This document shows positions 10,586-21,671 of a DNA stretch of 64,000 nucleotides, in pieces; position 1 is the stretch's first letter, and each line of letters starts with the position of its first letter. The translations under genes and the position numbers were made by a program. The notes under the pieces were generated by a model, which was not told where the DNA came from, did no database searches, and worked only from the letters and a program-made list of their open reading frames with translations. This DNA is from Salticus scenicus (lineage: Eukaryota; Arthropoda; Arachnida; Araneae; Salticidae): NCBI GenBank assembly GCA_963930645.1, contig OZ005662.1, forward strand, positions 3,601,436 to 3,665,435, given 5' to 3'.

Positions 10586-12927
10586 TTCACCGAAAAAAAG
10601 AAGAAAAGGTTTCACAGGCAAAAATAGTGAACACATCATGTTAAATATATCTTAAAAAGGAACTATCTGCTTAATTATGACACAGAATATGTTTAGTTTA
10701 ATGTAACAAAATTAAAGTTTTTTATTGCAAACCTCTTTATTTTGCAGAAAAAATCTGTATGTCATAGGTAAAAATGGAATTCATTTTTCTATTCAGCATC
10801 TTCAGAAACATAAAATTTACCAAAAAAAATGTCATGCAGCTGAAAAAAGCTCTTTTTTGCAGACATGTGTTATTAGAAAATGGCATAATAATAAATAAAC
10901 ATTAAATGTTTGATTAATAGAATTTTTTAAAACCTTATTTTAACTATTTTCTGGTGTATAAATAGTTTAAACTAGTTTAGTTTTCTATTTACTATTCTAT
11001 TGTATATGTTTTTTAGAAAACATAAGCTTGTATGTGAGGAGTACTCTGTTTTATTAGAATACTTGCAGGCTTTGCCAGTCACTATATTTAAAGGAAACTG
11101 TTTTCTATATCGCTTTATAAACAAAAAATAAAAAAAAAAAATACTGAAAATGCTCAAAAGCTCGTTTCAGGTCCCCGTTGCCTTCGGTAGCAACTTGCTC
11201 ATCCTCAAATTCTTAGGTGCCTATCCCTATTGCCTATGACAAGGGCTTACAAGTGGGATTCCATTTGGGTGCTAGTTTCGAAATGGACTCTATAAAAAAA
11301 AATTGATGTAGCCCTTTTATATTTGAATCCCAGTTACGTATGAACTATACTGTACACGGTGTACATAATATTTACTTTCACGTTGTTTCTTATATTTATT
11401 TGATTTATCCAACTAACCATAAAGTGACAGCAAATATAATATTACAATTTGCTGAGATCAGCTACATCTATCGCATGATACAATTAATTTTTTGTGGTTA
11501 TAGATACTTCAGGGTCTGTTAATAGTAGTTGGGTTGGTATAGAGAAAAATAAATAAATATGTAAACCTGATCATGGTACAGCCTTAATATGGCTTCGCGA
11601 CTTTTGAATTTTTGTCACCATTTTAGACAAAAATATATAATTTATGAGATTATTGTTTCTATTTCTTTATTTTTTTTTTTTTTTAAATATTTTATAATTT
11701 ATTTATATTTTTAATGCACTAATTGGCCTAAAGTGGCTGTCACGAAAGTAGAGTCCTTGGCAAAAAAATCCGATCTACTTCAGCATCAAAATTTAAAAAA
11801 TTGCCTAGGATTATCAATAAGTAAACCACCTTAATATAATGCTGAATTAGCTTTCATACCAAGCATGATTCATCCGTGCCAAAAACATACCATAAAAAAA
11901 AATTCTGAAATTGAGGTATAATAAAGAAGGTTATGAAACAAAATTCGGAAAGAAACATGCTATATTTTTATTAGTATTTTATTTCAAATGTATAGGCATA
12001 ATTTTTTCATATGCATGAGCAAATTTAACATTTGATATTTTTTTATTTTTCACGTGAAAGCATATTTCATTTTATGTTGAAAAAAGAAATAACTCAATAA
12101 ACATTTTTGGAAACAATTAAAAATTTAAATGGCTAATTTTAAATCTATTACCAGGTTATTACTTTCATATTTTAATTTAATTTTAAAAAATCTAATCAAA
12201 AATTGGAAAATTGGACTTCAAGGTGCATCAGAACAGGTCATAAAGAACTATCATGCAAATTTGTGTAGCTCTGCGATCAGCCGTTTTCTTAAAAAGCTCC
12301 ATACACACACACACACATCTTATTTTATTAGATAGATATAGATAATGTATGCCATTGCAGAAATATATTTATTTTTAAATAATCATTTAACTAGCGGGGA
12401 AAAAATAACACAGGTTTACTTTGTTCAACTCCCCCATTATATATTTGAGGGTTGATATGTCACCTGTTAAATCTGGGAAATACTAAAAATTCCAAAAATC
12501 TAATAAAAATCAGGAAGAGTAAGGAAAGGGAGAAAGTGAGAATTAGTTAATTCTGAAGCATCTTAAAAATTTTCAAAAAAATTAATATTTTGAATTTTAT
12601 TTTTTAATTAAAAAACTTTTTAAGTAATTTTAATATACTTAATATTGACACATTTAAATGCATGTGTGTGTAAAATTTTGTATCTGTTCGGACAGTAATA
12701 TAAAAAATAAATTTTTGATGTCCACCATTCTCCTAAGAGCAGTGAACTGAATTGTTCACTCAGAACCATCATAGACTGATAACTTGCTGTACTTTCATAC
12801 ATTTACAATTAATTCTGATTTCAAACTGTTCTACTTCTTATTTTTATTCATAAAAGTTTACTTTTAAATTTGGATTTCAGTTAGCATTAACTTTTGATTT
12901 CACTGTTTTTCTTTTTAATGTTTATTC
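10586..12927. other. LDHD intron; no gene or clear element seen
   Basis: AT-rich intron sequence contains poly-T runs (near 11670) and a (CA)n tract near 12302. No splice-bounded exon with LDHD similarity was recognised. Confidence 0.5.
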
Positions 12928-13619
12928 CAGACATGCCAGGTCTCCTGCTTTTTGCTTGTTTTTCTATGCTCCTGATTTTCCACTCATTTCTCCTGCTTTC
13001 CTGATGTAATTTTTATCTATCCCTCTTAGCATAATTTATGCTTAAAATTTGTGGGATTGGGTAAAAAATTTTGAAAGAAAATTGAAATTTATCTTGCCCT
13101 GCAATTTGAAACTAATTTTTGCTAAGAATAAATTTTTAACTTTCATTTTTGCATAATAAAAAATGTCTTATTATCAAAAGATTTTTTTTTTTTTTTATAC
13201 CATAACTATTGAAAACTTAAAGAATTCAAATTTCATTAGAATATAGCTGATATTTTCATTTCTTTATTACCTTTTCTTTTGCAAAGATAATTAAGATTCT
13301 TATTGTTTTACATTAGGAGCAGAATGATCAAATCTGTCTATTTTGATTTAAATTTTAAATAACTGTATGTCTGAGAGTTTCTTTTTTTTTTTTTTTTTTT
13401 TTTTTTTTTGATAGTTTGTTTTACTGCAAGAAACATATATTATTCATTTAATTTTAATACTGATGCTTTGTAAACACCTCCTAAGCTTATAAAACTTTAC
13501 TTAAAATTAAATTTGCATTATTTTACTGATTTTTCTTACAAACTTTCTTGTTGGAAAAAGTCTCGGGATTTCTGTTAAAAAACCTCCTGCTTTTTTGTCA
13601 TTAGAAGTTGGCATCTCTG
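12928..13619. mobile_element. CAGACATGCCA-TIR element with 6-bp TSD
   Basis: The ends are CAGACATGCCA and (reverse complement) CAGAGATGCCA. They are flanked by TTATTC at 12922-12927 and 13620-13625. Both ends contain CTCCTGCTTT motifs (12948-12998 and about 13584-13594). A T28-plus run lies in the middle. No coding sequence is present. The 6-bp duplication and TIR resemble the elements at 9626 and 28474. Confidence 0.78.
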
Positions 13620-14028
13620 TTATTCACTCGACAGTCATTAATTTTAATATCCTGTTATATCTATTCTGTCATTTGTTCTGTACAACAAAATAATAACGAA
13701 AATTTTTACAGCTTTCTATTATACAAATGTGGCAGAGCAATTAATGTGAAAGCTTAATAATAATGTAAAACTTAGCTTATTCTTTTTGTAGCCTTTTTTT
13801 TTTTGTGACAGGTAGCCTATATTAATTAAATTATACTTCAGTTGATGCAAATATTATTTAATAGACTTCCACAATAATTAATATATGTAGCACAAAGGTA
13901 TATGACAAAACAGTCACTAACATTGCTATCTGATAAAAATTATATTAATAACCAAAAATTATTAATTTCTTTTACAAAATAATATCATTATTTTAAGAAG
14001 TTTGTTCTCCATTTCTTTGTTTTTATAG

Positions 14029-14119
14029 TCTGTAGTGACTGATGTCTGCGTCCCCATATCAAATCTTACCGAGATGGTTATCAAAACTCAACAGGATATT
14101 AGAGATGCCAAAGTGTTAG
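14029..14119 (+). CDS. LDHD: D-lactate dehydrogenase (LDHD-like), internal exon
   Basis: The exon encodes 30 codons plus one base, beginning SVVTDVCVPISNLTEMV. This matches the LDHD block TDVCVPIS-x-L, part of the FAD-oxidase C-terminal domain that lines the substrate site. The acceptor TTTTTATAG ends at 14028 and the donor G|GTAAGT begins at 14120. The leading phase (0) fits the previous exon, and the trailing phase (1) fits the exon at 18618. Residues continue without gap from the KPGYK end of the upstream exon. Confidence 0.93.
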
Positions 14120-14361
14120 GTAAGTTAAATACTATTATAGTTTGTATTAATTATGACTAGGGTTTAACGAATACAGTCACCAATGGCCACCTATATTTTC
14201 TAACTGGAAATCAGTTTTTTTTTTTTTTTTACAATCATTTTCAATCTCCTCTTCATATTTTGGTAAAGTTTTCATATTTTAATTGAAATCAGTGAAAAAA
14301 ATATACCTAAACTACAATTTCTAATTTAATAAAAATTTTTTTATAGATTATTGAATTATGC

Positions 14362-14402
14362 TTTTTTTTTTTTTTTTTTTTTTTTGGGGGGGGGGGGGGG
14401 GG
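14362..14402 (+). repeat. T24-G17 homopolymer junction
   Basis: A run of 24 T is followed directly by 17 G within an LDHD intron. Similar T-to-G junctions occur near 56158-56181. The length is error-prone in sequencing. Confidence 0.8.
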
Positions 14403-14676
14403 AATTGTAAAATACTCTTTTTATCAAGTAATTAATAATATAGCTATTTGAATATTTTATTCAAAATAAAATCAAGATTATTTTGAATTTCCTTTTCTGT
14501 AATTGAAAGTTTGTAAATATGCAAGAACTTAACCCAAGAGTGGTTGTGTCATTTTTTCCTGCACTACTATTGGTGCACGCCTATTTCTTCCCCACATTTT
14601 CAGCCCCGCCTAATTAACCTACATATACCAATTTTGAACGGTCTAACTGAATTAGCTGAGATGCAAGAGAAAACCT

Positions 14677-15217
14677 AATCAGGAGACCTCAAAACATGTA
14701 AATCTGGCGAAAACTTTCGAAAATATAAAAGAACTTTAAAATATCTTTCGAATGATTGTATTAAAGATATTTTAATCATAAATAGAAATTGAAATATTGA
14801 AATTTTAAAATATTACAGCGCCATCTGGCAATAGAAATTTCTGTAATCTACTGTTCGATTCCAATTCAACAAAGCTTTCTAATGATGTATTACTTATGAA
14901 ATTGTTTTAATTAGTAGCTGAGATACAAAAGAAAACTAATTCAGGACACTTCAAAACGTAAAAATCTGGGGAAAACTTTCGATAATATAAAAGAACATTA
15001 AAATATCTTTTGAATGATGTATTAAAAATAATTTAATCATAATTAGAAATTGAAATATTGAAATTTTAAAATATTACAGCGCCATGAAAGAAAACTGATT
15101 CAGGACACCTCAAAACGTGTAAATCTGGTGAAACTTTGGATAATATAAAAGAACTTTAAAATATCTTTCGAATGATGTATTAAAAATAAATTAATCATAA
15201 TTAGAAATTGAAATATG
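14677..15217 (+). repeat. triplicated ~140-160-bp intronic module
   Basis: TCAGGA(G/C)AC(C/T)TCAAAAC is followed by AAATCTGG, a GAAACTTTCGA-like box and AAAGAACTTTAAAATATC. Copies start at about 14678, 14941 and 15100. The first two end in ATATTACAGCGCCAT. They are non-coding, and the spacing (263 and 160 bp) is unequal. Confidence 0.7.
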
Positions 15218-15435
15218 CGTATTACAATAAAATTTAATTTGCAAGGTAAGTGTAAGTGTATTTGTGTTGCTATAGAAACTCGCATTGAAGCATTTTGAAA
15301 TTTGCAATTTATATTCCTAGTAGAAAAAAGCACGTGTTGTTTCTTCCTGCAGACTCTCTGTGACTGGACTGGGTTGCCATGGTAACAATGGAAACAGACG
15401 ACTGCAGGATTTCATTCTGGAAATCTGTATGGCAC

Positions 15436-17592
15436 CAGTGGCGCCAACTTTTGAAAAAGATTGGGTGGGCTCAAGTATTTTTGGCTAAAAGGAACAATGC
15501 TGTAAAGATTTTTGCTTTTCGAAGAAATTATGTAAGGAAAGTATTGTAATCACGACAAAAATTTTAATTTGAGATTTTCGTGTAGCCTATACGTTTTGAG
15601 GTCCTCTGAGTTCATTTTTGCTGTTTTTGCAGTGATGTATGAATGTGTGTGTGAGTGAACACGATAGTGTCTAAATTCTTTGTTCTAATGAGCTGAAAGT
15701 TGGTACGTATGGTATAGGTTTGTAGGTCATCGTAGCATGAACCCTATTGTTTTGTCTAATCTAGCATTTATAGTTTTTACAGGGACACAACAAAAAATTC
15801 TTTATCATTATGGTCTACGAGCTCAAATTATTTAAAGTGCGGTAATGTCCAAACGCCTTATTCAAATAAACTGAAAAATTACACAAATGTTATAGGTCAC
15901 TTTCGCATGAACTATGTATAGATTTTGGGTGAATCTAGCACTTATAGATTTTCACAGGCTCACAACAAAACATTCTTTATCGTTATAGTCTATGGGCTGA
16001 AATTATTTAAAGTACGTTCTATCTAAATGATTTACCCAACTGAGCTGAAAATTTATGTACATGCTATAGGTCATAAACGAACAAACTCTATAATTTGGGG
16101 GACTCTAGCACTTATAGATTTGTACACAATGAAAAATTCTTTATCATTAAGGCCTATGAGTTTCAATTATTTAAAATGCGACAGAGTCTAAACACCTTAT
16201 TCAAATGATCTGGAAATTTACACTACATGTTATAGGTCCTCGTCACACAAACTCTGTAAATTTTAGAGGCTGTAGCACTTATAGGTTTTTTTTACAAGTA
16301 CACAACAAAATTTTTTGTATCATTAGGTTTATGGACTTAAATTTTCTAAAGTGTGATAGAGTCTTAAACGGTGGTGTTTCATCTAATTCAGCTGAAAGTT
16401 TATATACATGTTACTGGTCAATGTCACACGAAATGTATAGATTTTGGTGAATCCAGGATTTATAGATTTTTACAGGGACAGAACGAAATACTCTATTATT
16501 ATGATATATGCGCTCAAATTATTTGAAGGGCAATGGTGTTAACTGAAACAACATACTATTTAGAGAAAAATACTGAGACTCTATTATAATTTTCTCTTTT
16601 GTTTATTTAAAGACTTCTCTTACTTAATTTTTTCTATACAATCATCAATTATCACAGGTCTACAAAAATGAAGTTGACAAAATTTGATTTGATGATTTTA
16701 ACTGATCTTTATGTTTTTTGGTGTGCTGAAACCGAAAATGCAGCCCATTTTTCTCTATCACGTATAGATTTTTGTATAGATTCAGTATATTTACCAACAC
16801 AATTTCTTACATATACCATCATAAAGTCGGTTGGTTAGTTGGTTGGTAGGGTTTTAAGTCGCACTAGTGCTGCTCAAGTACAACAATAGGTATCCATGAA
16901 ACATACTATAAAACTTACCATATTGGTTTCCCTATTAGTGAAAAGTAATGGAAGAAATTGTATAGGTAAGCACCCTGTATTGACAAAAATCTATACGTGG
17001 TAGAGAAAAACTCGCTTCATTTTCCGTTTCAGCACACCAAAAAACATAAAGATCAGCCATAATTATAAAATCAAAATTTTACATGTCGACCTCTGTTACT
17101 TAATGTTCGGAAAGTCGAGTAGAGTCATTCCAGACTTTTTTTCATGGAAGAGGGATGAAGGTGGATAAGAATACATTAATTCAACACTATTTAAAGTATA
17201 AAGTTATGATCTGAATTAAGAATGAATCTTCGTCTGGTCAAGTTTCACTGCAGGGTGAAGGAGGGTGCCCAATATATTTTCCGTAAAACGTCTATTGCTG
17301 TCCCCAAAAATTTCTGATTTTGGAACCTAATACAGATTATAAGAATTTCCAATTTACACTGATCATAATTCATTTGTAAAATATGAAGCTTTTAAATGAC
17401 ATACATTTAAATGCGAGTCTGCCGAAATTCCTTTTATGGCTTGTATTCCTAACTTTTTTCAAAGAAAATGCTTTTTTAAGCTTCAAAAATATAAATAAAT
17501 AATAAATAAGAATAATGAAAATTGGGTGGGCTGGGAGAGCAAATTATTGGGTGGGCTCGTGCTCCACGGGCCCATATAAGTTGGCGCCACTG
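15436..17592. mobile_element. hAT-type element with exact 8-bp TSD
   Basis: The ends are CAGTGGCGCCAACTT and its exact inverse, flanked by TATGGCAC at 15428-15435 and 17593-17600. An 8-bp duplication with CAG-starting TIRs is diagnostic of hAT transposons. ATTGGGTGGGCT occurs just inside both ends. The 2.16-kb interior has no transposase frame. It carries five copies of a ~170-bp repeat (15650-16520) and a SINE tail scrap near 16830. It is non-autonomous and relatively recent, given the perfect TIR and TSD. Confidence 0.92.
15650..16520 (+). repeat. ~170-bp periodic repeat inside the hAT element
   Basis: The landmark TTCTTTATCATTATGGTCTA, with variants, occurs near 15799, 15973, 16138, 16313 and 16490. 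Each is followed by CAAATTATTTAAAGTGCG-like sequence and then TGTTATAGGTC. Periods run from about 165 to 178 bp. The same repeat recurs at 60340-61140. Confidence 0.75.
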
Positions 17593-17600
17593 TATGGCAC

Positions 17601-18007
17601 GAAGGTCGCCGTTTTCAATTCAATGGTTTAATGCCTAAAATTAAAAAATTTATAACTCATTCAGTTTTTGAAATTTTCTCTCAATCTTTTGGGAATTGAA
17701 TTGTGGAAGCGAGATCTATATACAAAAAAAAAAAAAGAAATTATTTATCTCTAAACGATTTTGAGTTATAAAATGTTTTGTGAAAAAATCAATGTTTCGT
17801 AAAATCTAAAAATATGTATCGCTAATCCGTATTTTGTAAAAATGTTCATATGGTTCGAAAGAGGATTAAATGACCTTTCCAAATATACCAGTTGTTAAGA
17901 AATGGAACAGTTACTCGGTCATACGTGGCATTTCAAAAAAGATGATCGAGAGAAAGAGAAATTTTCGGCCCTTTTTAAAACTTTTTTTTTAAATATAAAA
18001 AATTCGT

Positions 18008-18042
<35 letters not shown>

Positions 18043-18617
18043 TACCGTAAGAATCGGTAATAAATGCTCTTTCTTTTGGTTGAGGTGTATTTTGATATCT
18101 CGAACCGTTCAAGCAGGATTGCTGTACAAAAACCCACGAAATTTCCTCTTTCTCCTTCTTCTTTTCAGGTACGCGGTTCCGGCTGAAAATGATAATCGCC
18201 TACAATTTTGAATAGTTTTTTCGTTAGACATTGGGTGATATTTTAATTAATATCTCTGCTAATTAGGGTCACATCATTTAGCAAATTAGATAACGTACAT
18301 CTGCGATAAATTCTTCGTCCGACGGTACCTGTCCAAAGTCCGTGCAACCATTAGTGGTGGAGCCTTAACTGTTTCAAGCCATTTCTCACAGACAGACACA
18401 CACACACACATGCATACAGATTTGAATAATATAAGAGATACTTAAAATCTCTGACTTGAAAATTTTTAAAACGTGCTTTTTTTTTTTTGTTGTTGTTGTT
18501 GTTGTTGTTGTTTTTTTATTGCTATTTGTTGTTACATTTTTAAAGCAAACATACATTTCAGATATTATATATACTATTTTTTTTTCTTCTATTTATTTCA
18601 ATATTTATATGTTTTAG
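17601..18617. other. LDHD intron; low-complexity runs only
   Basis: The stretch has poly-A (18009-18039), (CA)n near 18396 and (GTT)n at about 18488-18510. It ends in the acceptor TGTTTTAG at 18617. No other gene is visible. Confidence 0.5.
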
Positions 18618-18729
18618 GCACTATAATTGGTCATGTGGGTGATGGTAATTTCCATACCCAACTGCTGTTTGATCCAACAAATGAAGAAGATATCAAAACT
18701 GTCAATAAACTGGCAAATAAAATAATTGA
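18618..18729 (+). CDS. LDHD: D-lactate dehydrogenase (LDHD-like), internal exon
   Basis: This exon encodes GTIIGHVGDGNFHTQLLFDP and the helix that follows. The H-x-G-D-G-N-x-H motif is the signature of the FAD-oxidase C-terminal family, in which the histidines bind a divalent metal near the flavin. The exon follows the acceptor TTTTAG at 18617; its first two bases complete a Gly codon begun at 14119. The donor ATTGA|GTACGG ends the exon at 18729 in phase 2. The final codon is completed by the first base of the exon at 40717, across a 22-kb intron loaded with transposons. Confidence 0.95.
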
Positions 18730-19125
18730 GTACGGATGTTTTTTAAATTATAAAATTTAACTTCTATTTTTCTATATCATGATGATTATTTTTATCGGGA
18801 AATTCATTTACTTTTTATCTGTGTATATGTTATGAAATTTCCAGTTTATGTAATTTATTAATGCCTTGAAGTACCTTTTATTTTATTTTTAACTTTTTAA
18901 ATTTATTTTTCATTTTATTACTAGTATTAGTGAAATCTCAATTATTATTCAGAGTGGCCACTGATCGGGGAATTTCAACAAAAGTTCGGAAATAATCATT
19001 TAAAATTGAAATTAACTGTTATTAAGTTAGGAGAGAAAAAAAATTTAAATTGCATATGAAAGTAGAAAAATGTCTTCCTTATAAGGTCGTAACCAGGGAA
19101 TATATTCACCACCACTCCCACCCTC

Positions 19126-19900
19126 TGTGATGAAAAGCTATCACCATTCTTTCCAGCTTTCATCCAATTTTTAATGTCCTATTTTCCCTCTTAAATTAAT
19201 TAATATCAGCTAATAAAAAACCCTCAATTTAAGTATTAAATAATCCAGATCTATTTTAGAACATCCACATATTAATATTTTGTAATTTATTTATCATGTA
19301 TTTTCAGCGATTGTAATTTAATTTAAAATATTTTCACAATTTCGGCGAAATATGTCCATTCCCGACATTGTATGTTGCATAATGTTTACTCCATCGCGCT
19401 TTGGTCACATGCTCCATTTCCGTCAATCGGCGCACGCTTTCACGGATGCGGGGTTACCGTTGTTCGCGTTTCGCGGCGCGGCAGTGAACATCGGGAGTTC
19501 GGCAACGGAGGACACGGAATGTGGGTCCCCGTTTTCCTGACAGTTTTTCCGTTAGGATCGGCATCGGTGTGGCAGCTCGCGCATCATTCTCCCTTTTAAT
19601 TATTTTTACTTCTTCTATTATGCTAAATAACACAATTTGACCTTTGAAATTTTTCTTGGAAGATTTTGTAATGAATAAAGGATATTCGTTTTAAGAAATA
19701 GAATTAGATCTCTTCATTGGAAAAATTGAATGTGTCAGACTATTTCGATCGGCGACAACAACGTTCCTGGTAAGTACAGCCACTAAAATTTGTCTAAAAA
19801 CCTTTATTTACGATCACGTTATATTTTTGAGATAAAAATTATCTTTCATAATACACTTTTATTTTCATAACTTTCAACAACGAATTATTATAACACCACA
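19126..19900 (+). repeat. 5' LTR
   Basis: It begins TGTGATGAAAAG and ends AACACCACA, obeying the TG...CA rule. AATAAA at 19674-19679 is a candidate polyadenylation signal. The body is AT-rich except for a CpG-dense block at about 19385-19590. It is essentially colinear with 27552-28326 without indels. Confidence 0.95.
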
Positions 19901-19902
19901 GT

Positions 19903-19913
19903 TGGTGTCAGGA
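19903..19913 (+). promoter_or_regulatory. primer binding site, tRNA-Leu type
   Basis: TGGTGTCAGGA starts two bases after the 5' LTR. It is complementary to a tRNA 3' end of the form TCCTGACACCA, as in several tRNA-Leu species. Beyond 11 bases the match was not pursued. Confidence 0.75.
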
Positions 19914-20519
19914 CCTTCGTCGCTGGATGGCACATAGTTATTTCATCTAATAATAATTAAAAGTCAATATTGTTATAAAATATGCCGATGGCACAAATAA
20001 ATAAAAAGAATTCTTGAGAAAATTTAACAAGATTTATTTCAGAAATATAGGTATTGCAGGTCAAAGAATGGAAATAGAGAACAAAAGTTTGAAAACGAAA
20101 GTACATAGAATATTATACTGAATTAATGAAAATGTGCTAAAATATAAATTCAATTGAAGGTATTTGATATATTTATTCAATATATTTGTTTCATTTTAAA
20201 ATTGTTTATGAAATATTATTTTACTGAATCGTAAATTAAGATACTTTCGATTTCAAGGAAAAAGAATTCTTTTGTTTATGTTTTGATTACAGTCTTTACA
20301 AAATTTTAAAATTATTCGTGTTAAAAATAAATAAAGAAATTAATGTTGAAAATAAAAAAACTCATGAGTATTTTTGCTATGTTTTTCCTGTTTCTATGAG
20401 TACAATATAATATAATTGGTTTATCTATTTGTGTTTTTATGAAATATTTTGATTAAGTACATTGTAAATTTTTTTCATTAGTCTGATGAATATTGCATAG
20501 GGGTATAAAATAGAGTAAA

Positions 20520-21671
20520 ATGGCTCATAAATTCTCATTTAATATAACCCCATTTTCGGGAGATCCTGAAAAATTTTCGTTCTTTAAAGAACAATTTACT
20601 TCTTACGTAAAATTAAATAATTTGTCTGGTGCTGAAGCACTCATCATGCTCAAATCAAGACTTGATGGTGCTGCATTTACATACTACATAGAATCTCCAG
20701 AGTTGCAGAAAATCACCAAATACTCAGAACTTTTACAAAAATTAAAGATGTTCTTTACCAACACGACTACACATAACAGCATGAATGATTTTGAATCCAT
20801 AACGCTGCTGCCAGGTGAAAATATCAGATCGTTAGCACATCGAATAAGCAAACTTACCTCAATAGTGTATCCCAAAGTTTTGGATGAGGGTGCCCTGCAA
20901 CAAATAAAACTTACAAAATTTTTCCAGGCTGTTCCTGCCAGTATTAAAATCAAGCTAGTTGAGCAGGCACCTAGTAATTTTGATGAAGCTGTAGAAAAAG
21001 CTGCAAACCTATATACTCAATATGCTAACCATAACATATTAAATTTTCTAACCACAAATCATTCAACCTCTGACTCAGAGAAAAATTTAAACCCTCTAAC
21101 TGCTCAGATTAATCTAGTAAAAGTCAGGAATGCAAATCCAGGTGACTCTAACAATACATATAACAAGAAAACAAGTCAGTCACATTCACCAGAAGTTTCT
21201 CATTGGAATCGAAGGTTTTCAAAATATAAATTCAACAACAAACGTAAATTCAATAATAATAGATCATACGAACACAATAGGAACCAATTCAATAGATACA
21301 GAACAAAATGCCAATTCTGTGGCAAATTTGGCCACGAACTCAATAAGTGTCGCCAATTTGAAAATCGCTTTGGCAAGGTTTTGCAAGATACTCCCGTTCC
21401 TCATGCTAATAAAGTGAACTCTCAATCATCCACTTTTCCATCACCTTCACCATTTTCGCAATCACATTATGTAAACTCTCTGCAACCGACTGGTACTTTT
21501 CAACAAACAACTCCTTTTCCTGGTGAACAGTTGTCTGATCCACAACAAATGCAAGCACCTGCTCCACCAAATTTCAATGTTCCGCAGTCTCTGCCTTATC
21601 AGTTTCAGAACAATACTTTGCCAATTCCTGGCACTCAACGAATGCTAACAACCCACCCAAACTACAATTGA
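20520..21671 (+). CDS. gag: gag polyprotein of the gypsy element
   Basis: This 383-residue structural protein forms the cytoplasmic virus-like particle. It starts at ATG 20520 (AAAATGG context). The N-terminal two thirds resemble retrotransposon Gag (capsid-like helices from about 10 to 190). Residues 200-260 are N/K/R-rich. A single CCHC zinc knuckle (C264, C267, H272, C277; CQFCGKFGHELNKC) would bind RNA. The C-terminal 100 residues are P/Q/N-rich. The frame ends at TGA 21669-21671 and overlaps the pol open frame, which is free of stops from 21539. Confidence 0.92.
   Translation: MAHKFSFNITPFSGDPEKFSFFKEQFTSYVKLNNLSGAEALIMLKSRLDGAAFTYYIESPELQKITKYSELLQKLKMFFTNTTTHNSMNDFESITLLPGENIRSLAHRISKLTSIVYPKVLDEGALQQIKLTKFFQAVPASIKIKLVEQAPSNFDEAVEKAANLYTQYANHNILNFLTTNHSTSDSEKNLNPLTAQINLVKVRNANPGDSNNTYNKKTSQSHSPEVSHWNRRFSKYKFNNKRKFNNNRSYEHNRNQFNRYRTKCQFCGKFGHELNKCRQFENRFGKVLQDTPVPHANKVNSQSSTFPSPSPFSQSHYVNSLQPTGTFQQTTPFPGEQLSDPQQMQAPAPPNFNVPQSLPYQFQNNTLPIPGTQRMLTTHPNYN
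21656..21662 (+). promoter_or_regulatory. -1 ribosomal frameshift heptamer
   Basis: In the gag frame this reads C CCA AAC, the X XXY YYZ pattern, seven bases before the gag stop. The pol frame is -1 relative to gag, so slippage here would give a Gag-Pol fusion. A weak GGC...GCC and GGGT...ACCC pairing lies downstream, but no strong pseudoknot was obvious by eye. Confidence 0.75.

Noticed and set aside
19352..19599. Overlapping 62- and 75-codon frames in both gypsy LTRs
   Set aside because: Their openness follows from the GC-rich block. They resemble no protein, and the same frames repeat in the 3' LTR.
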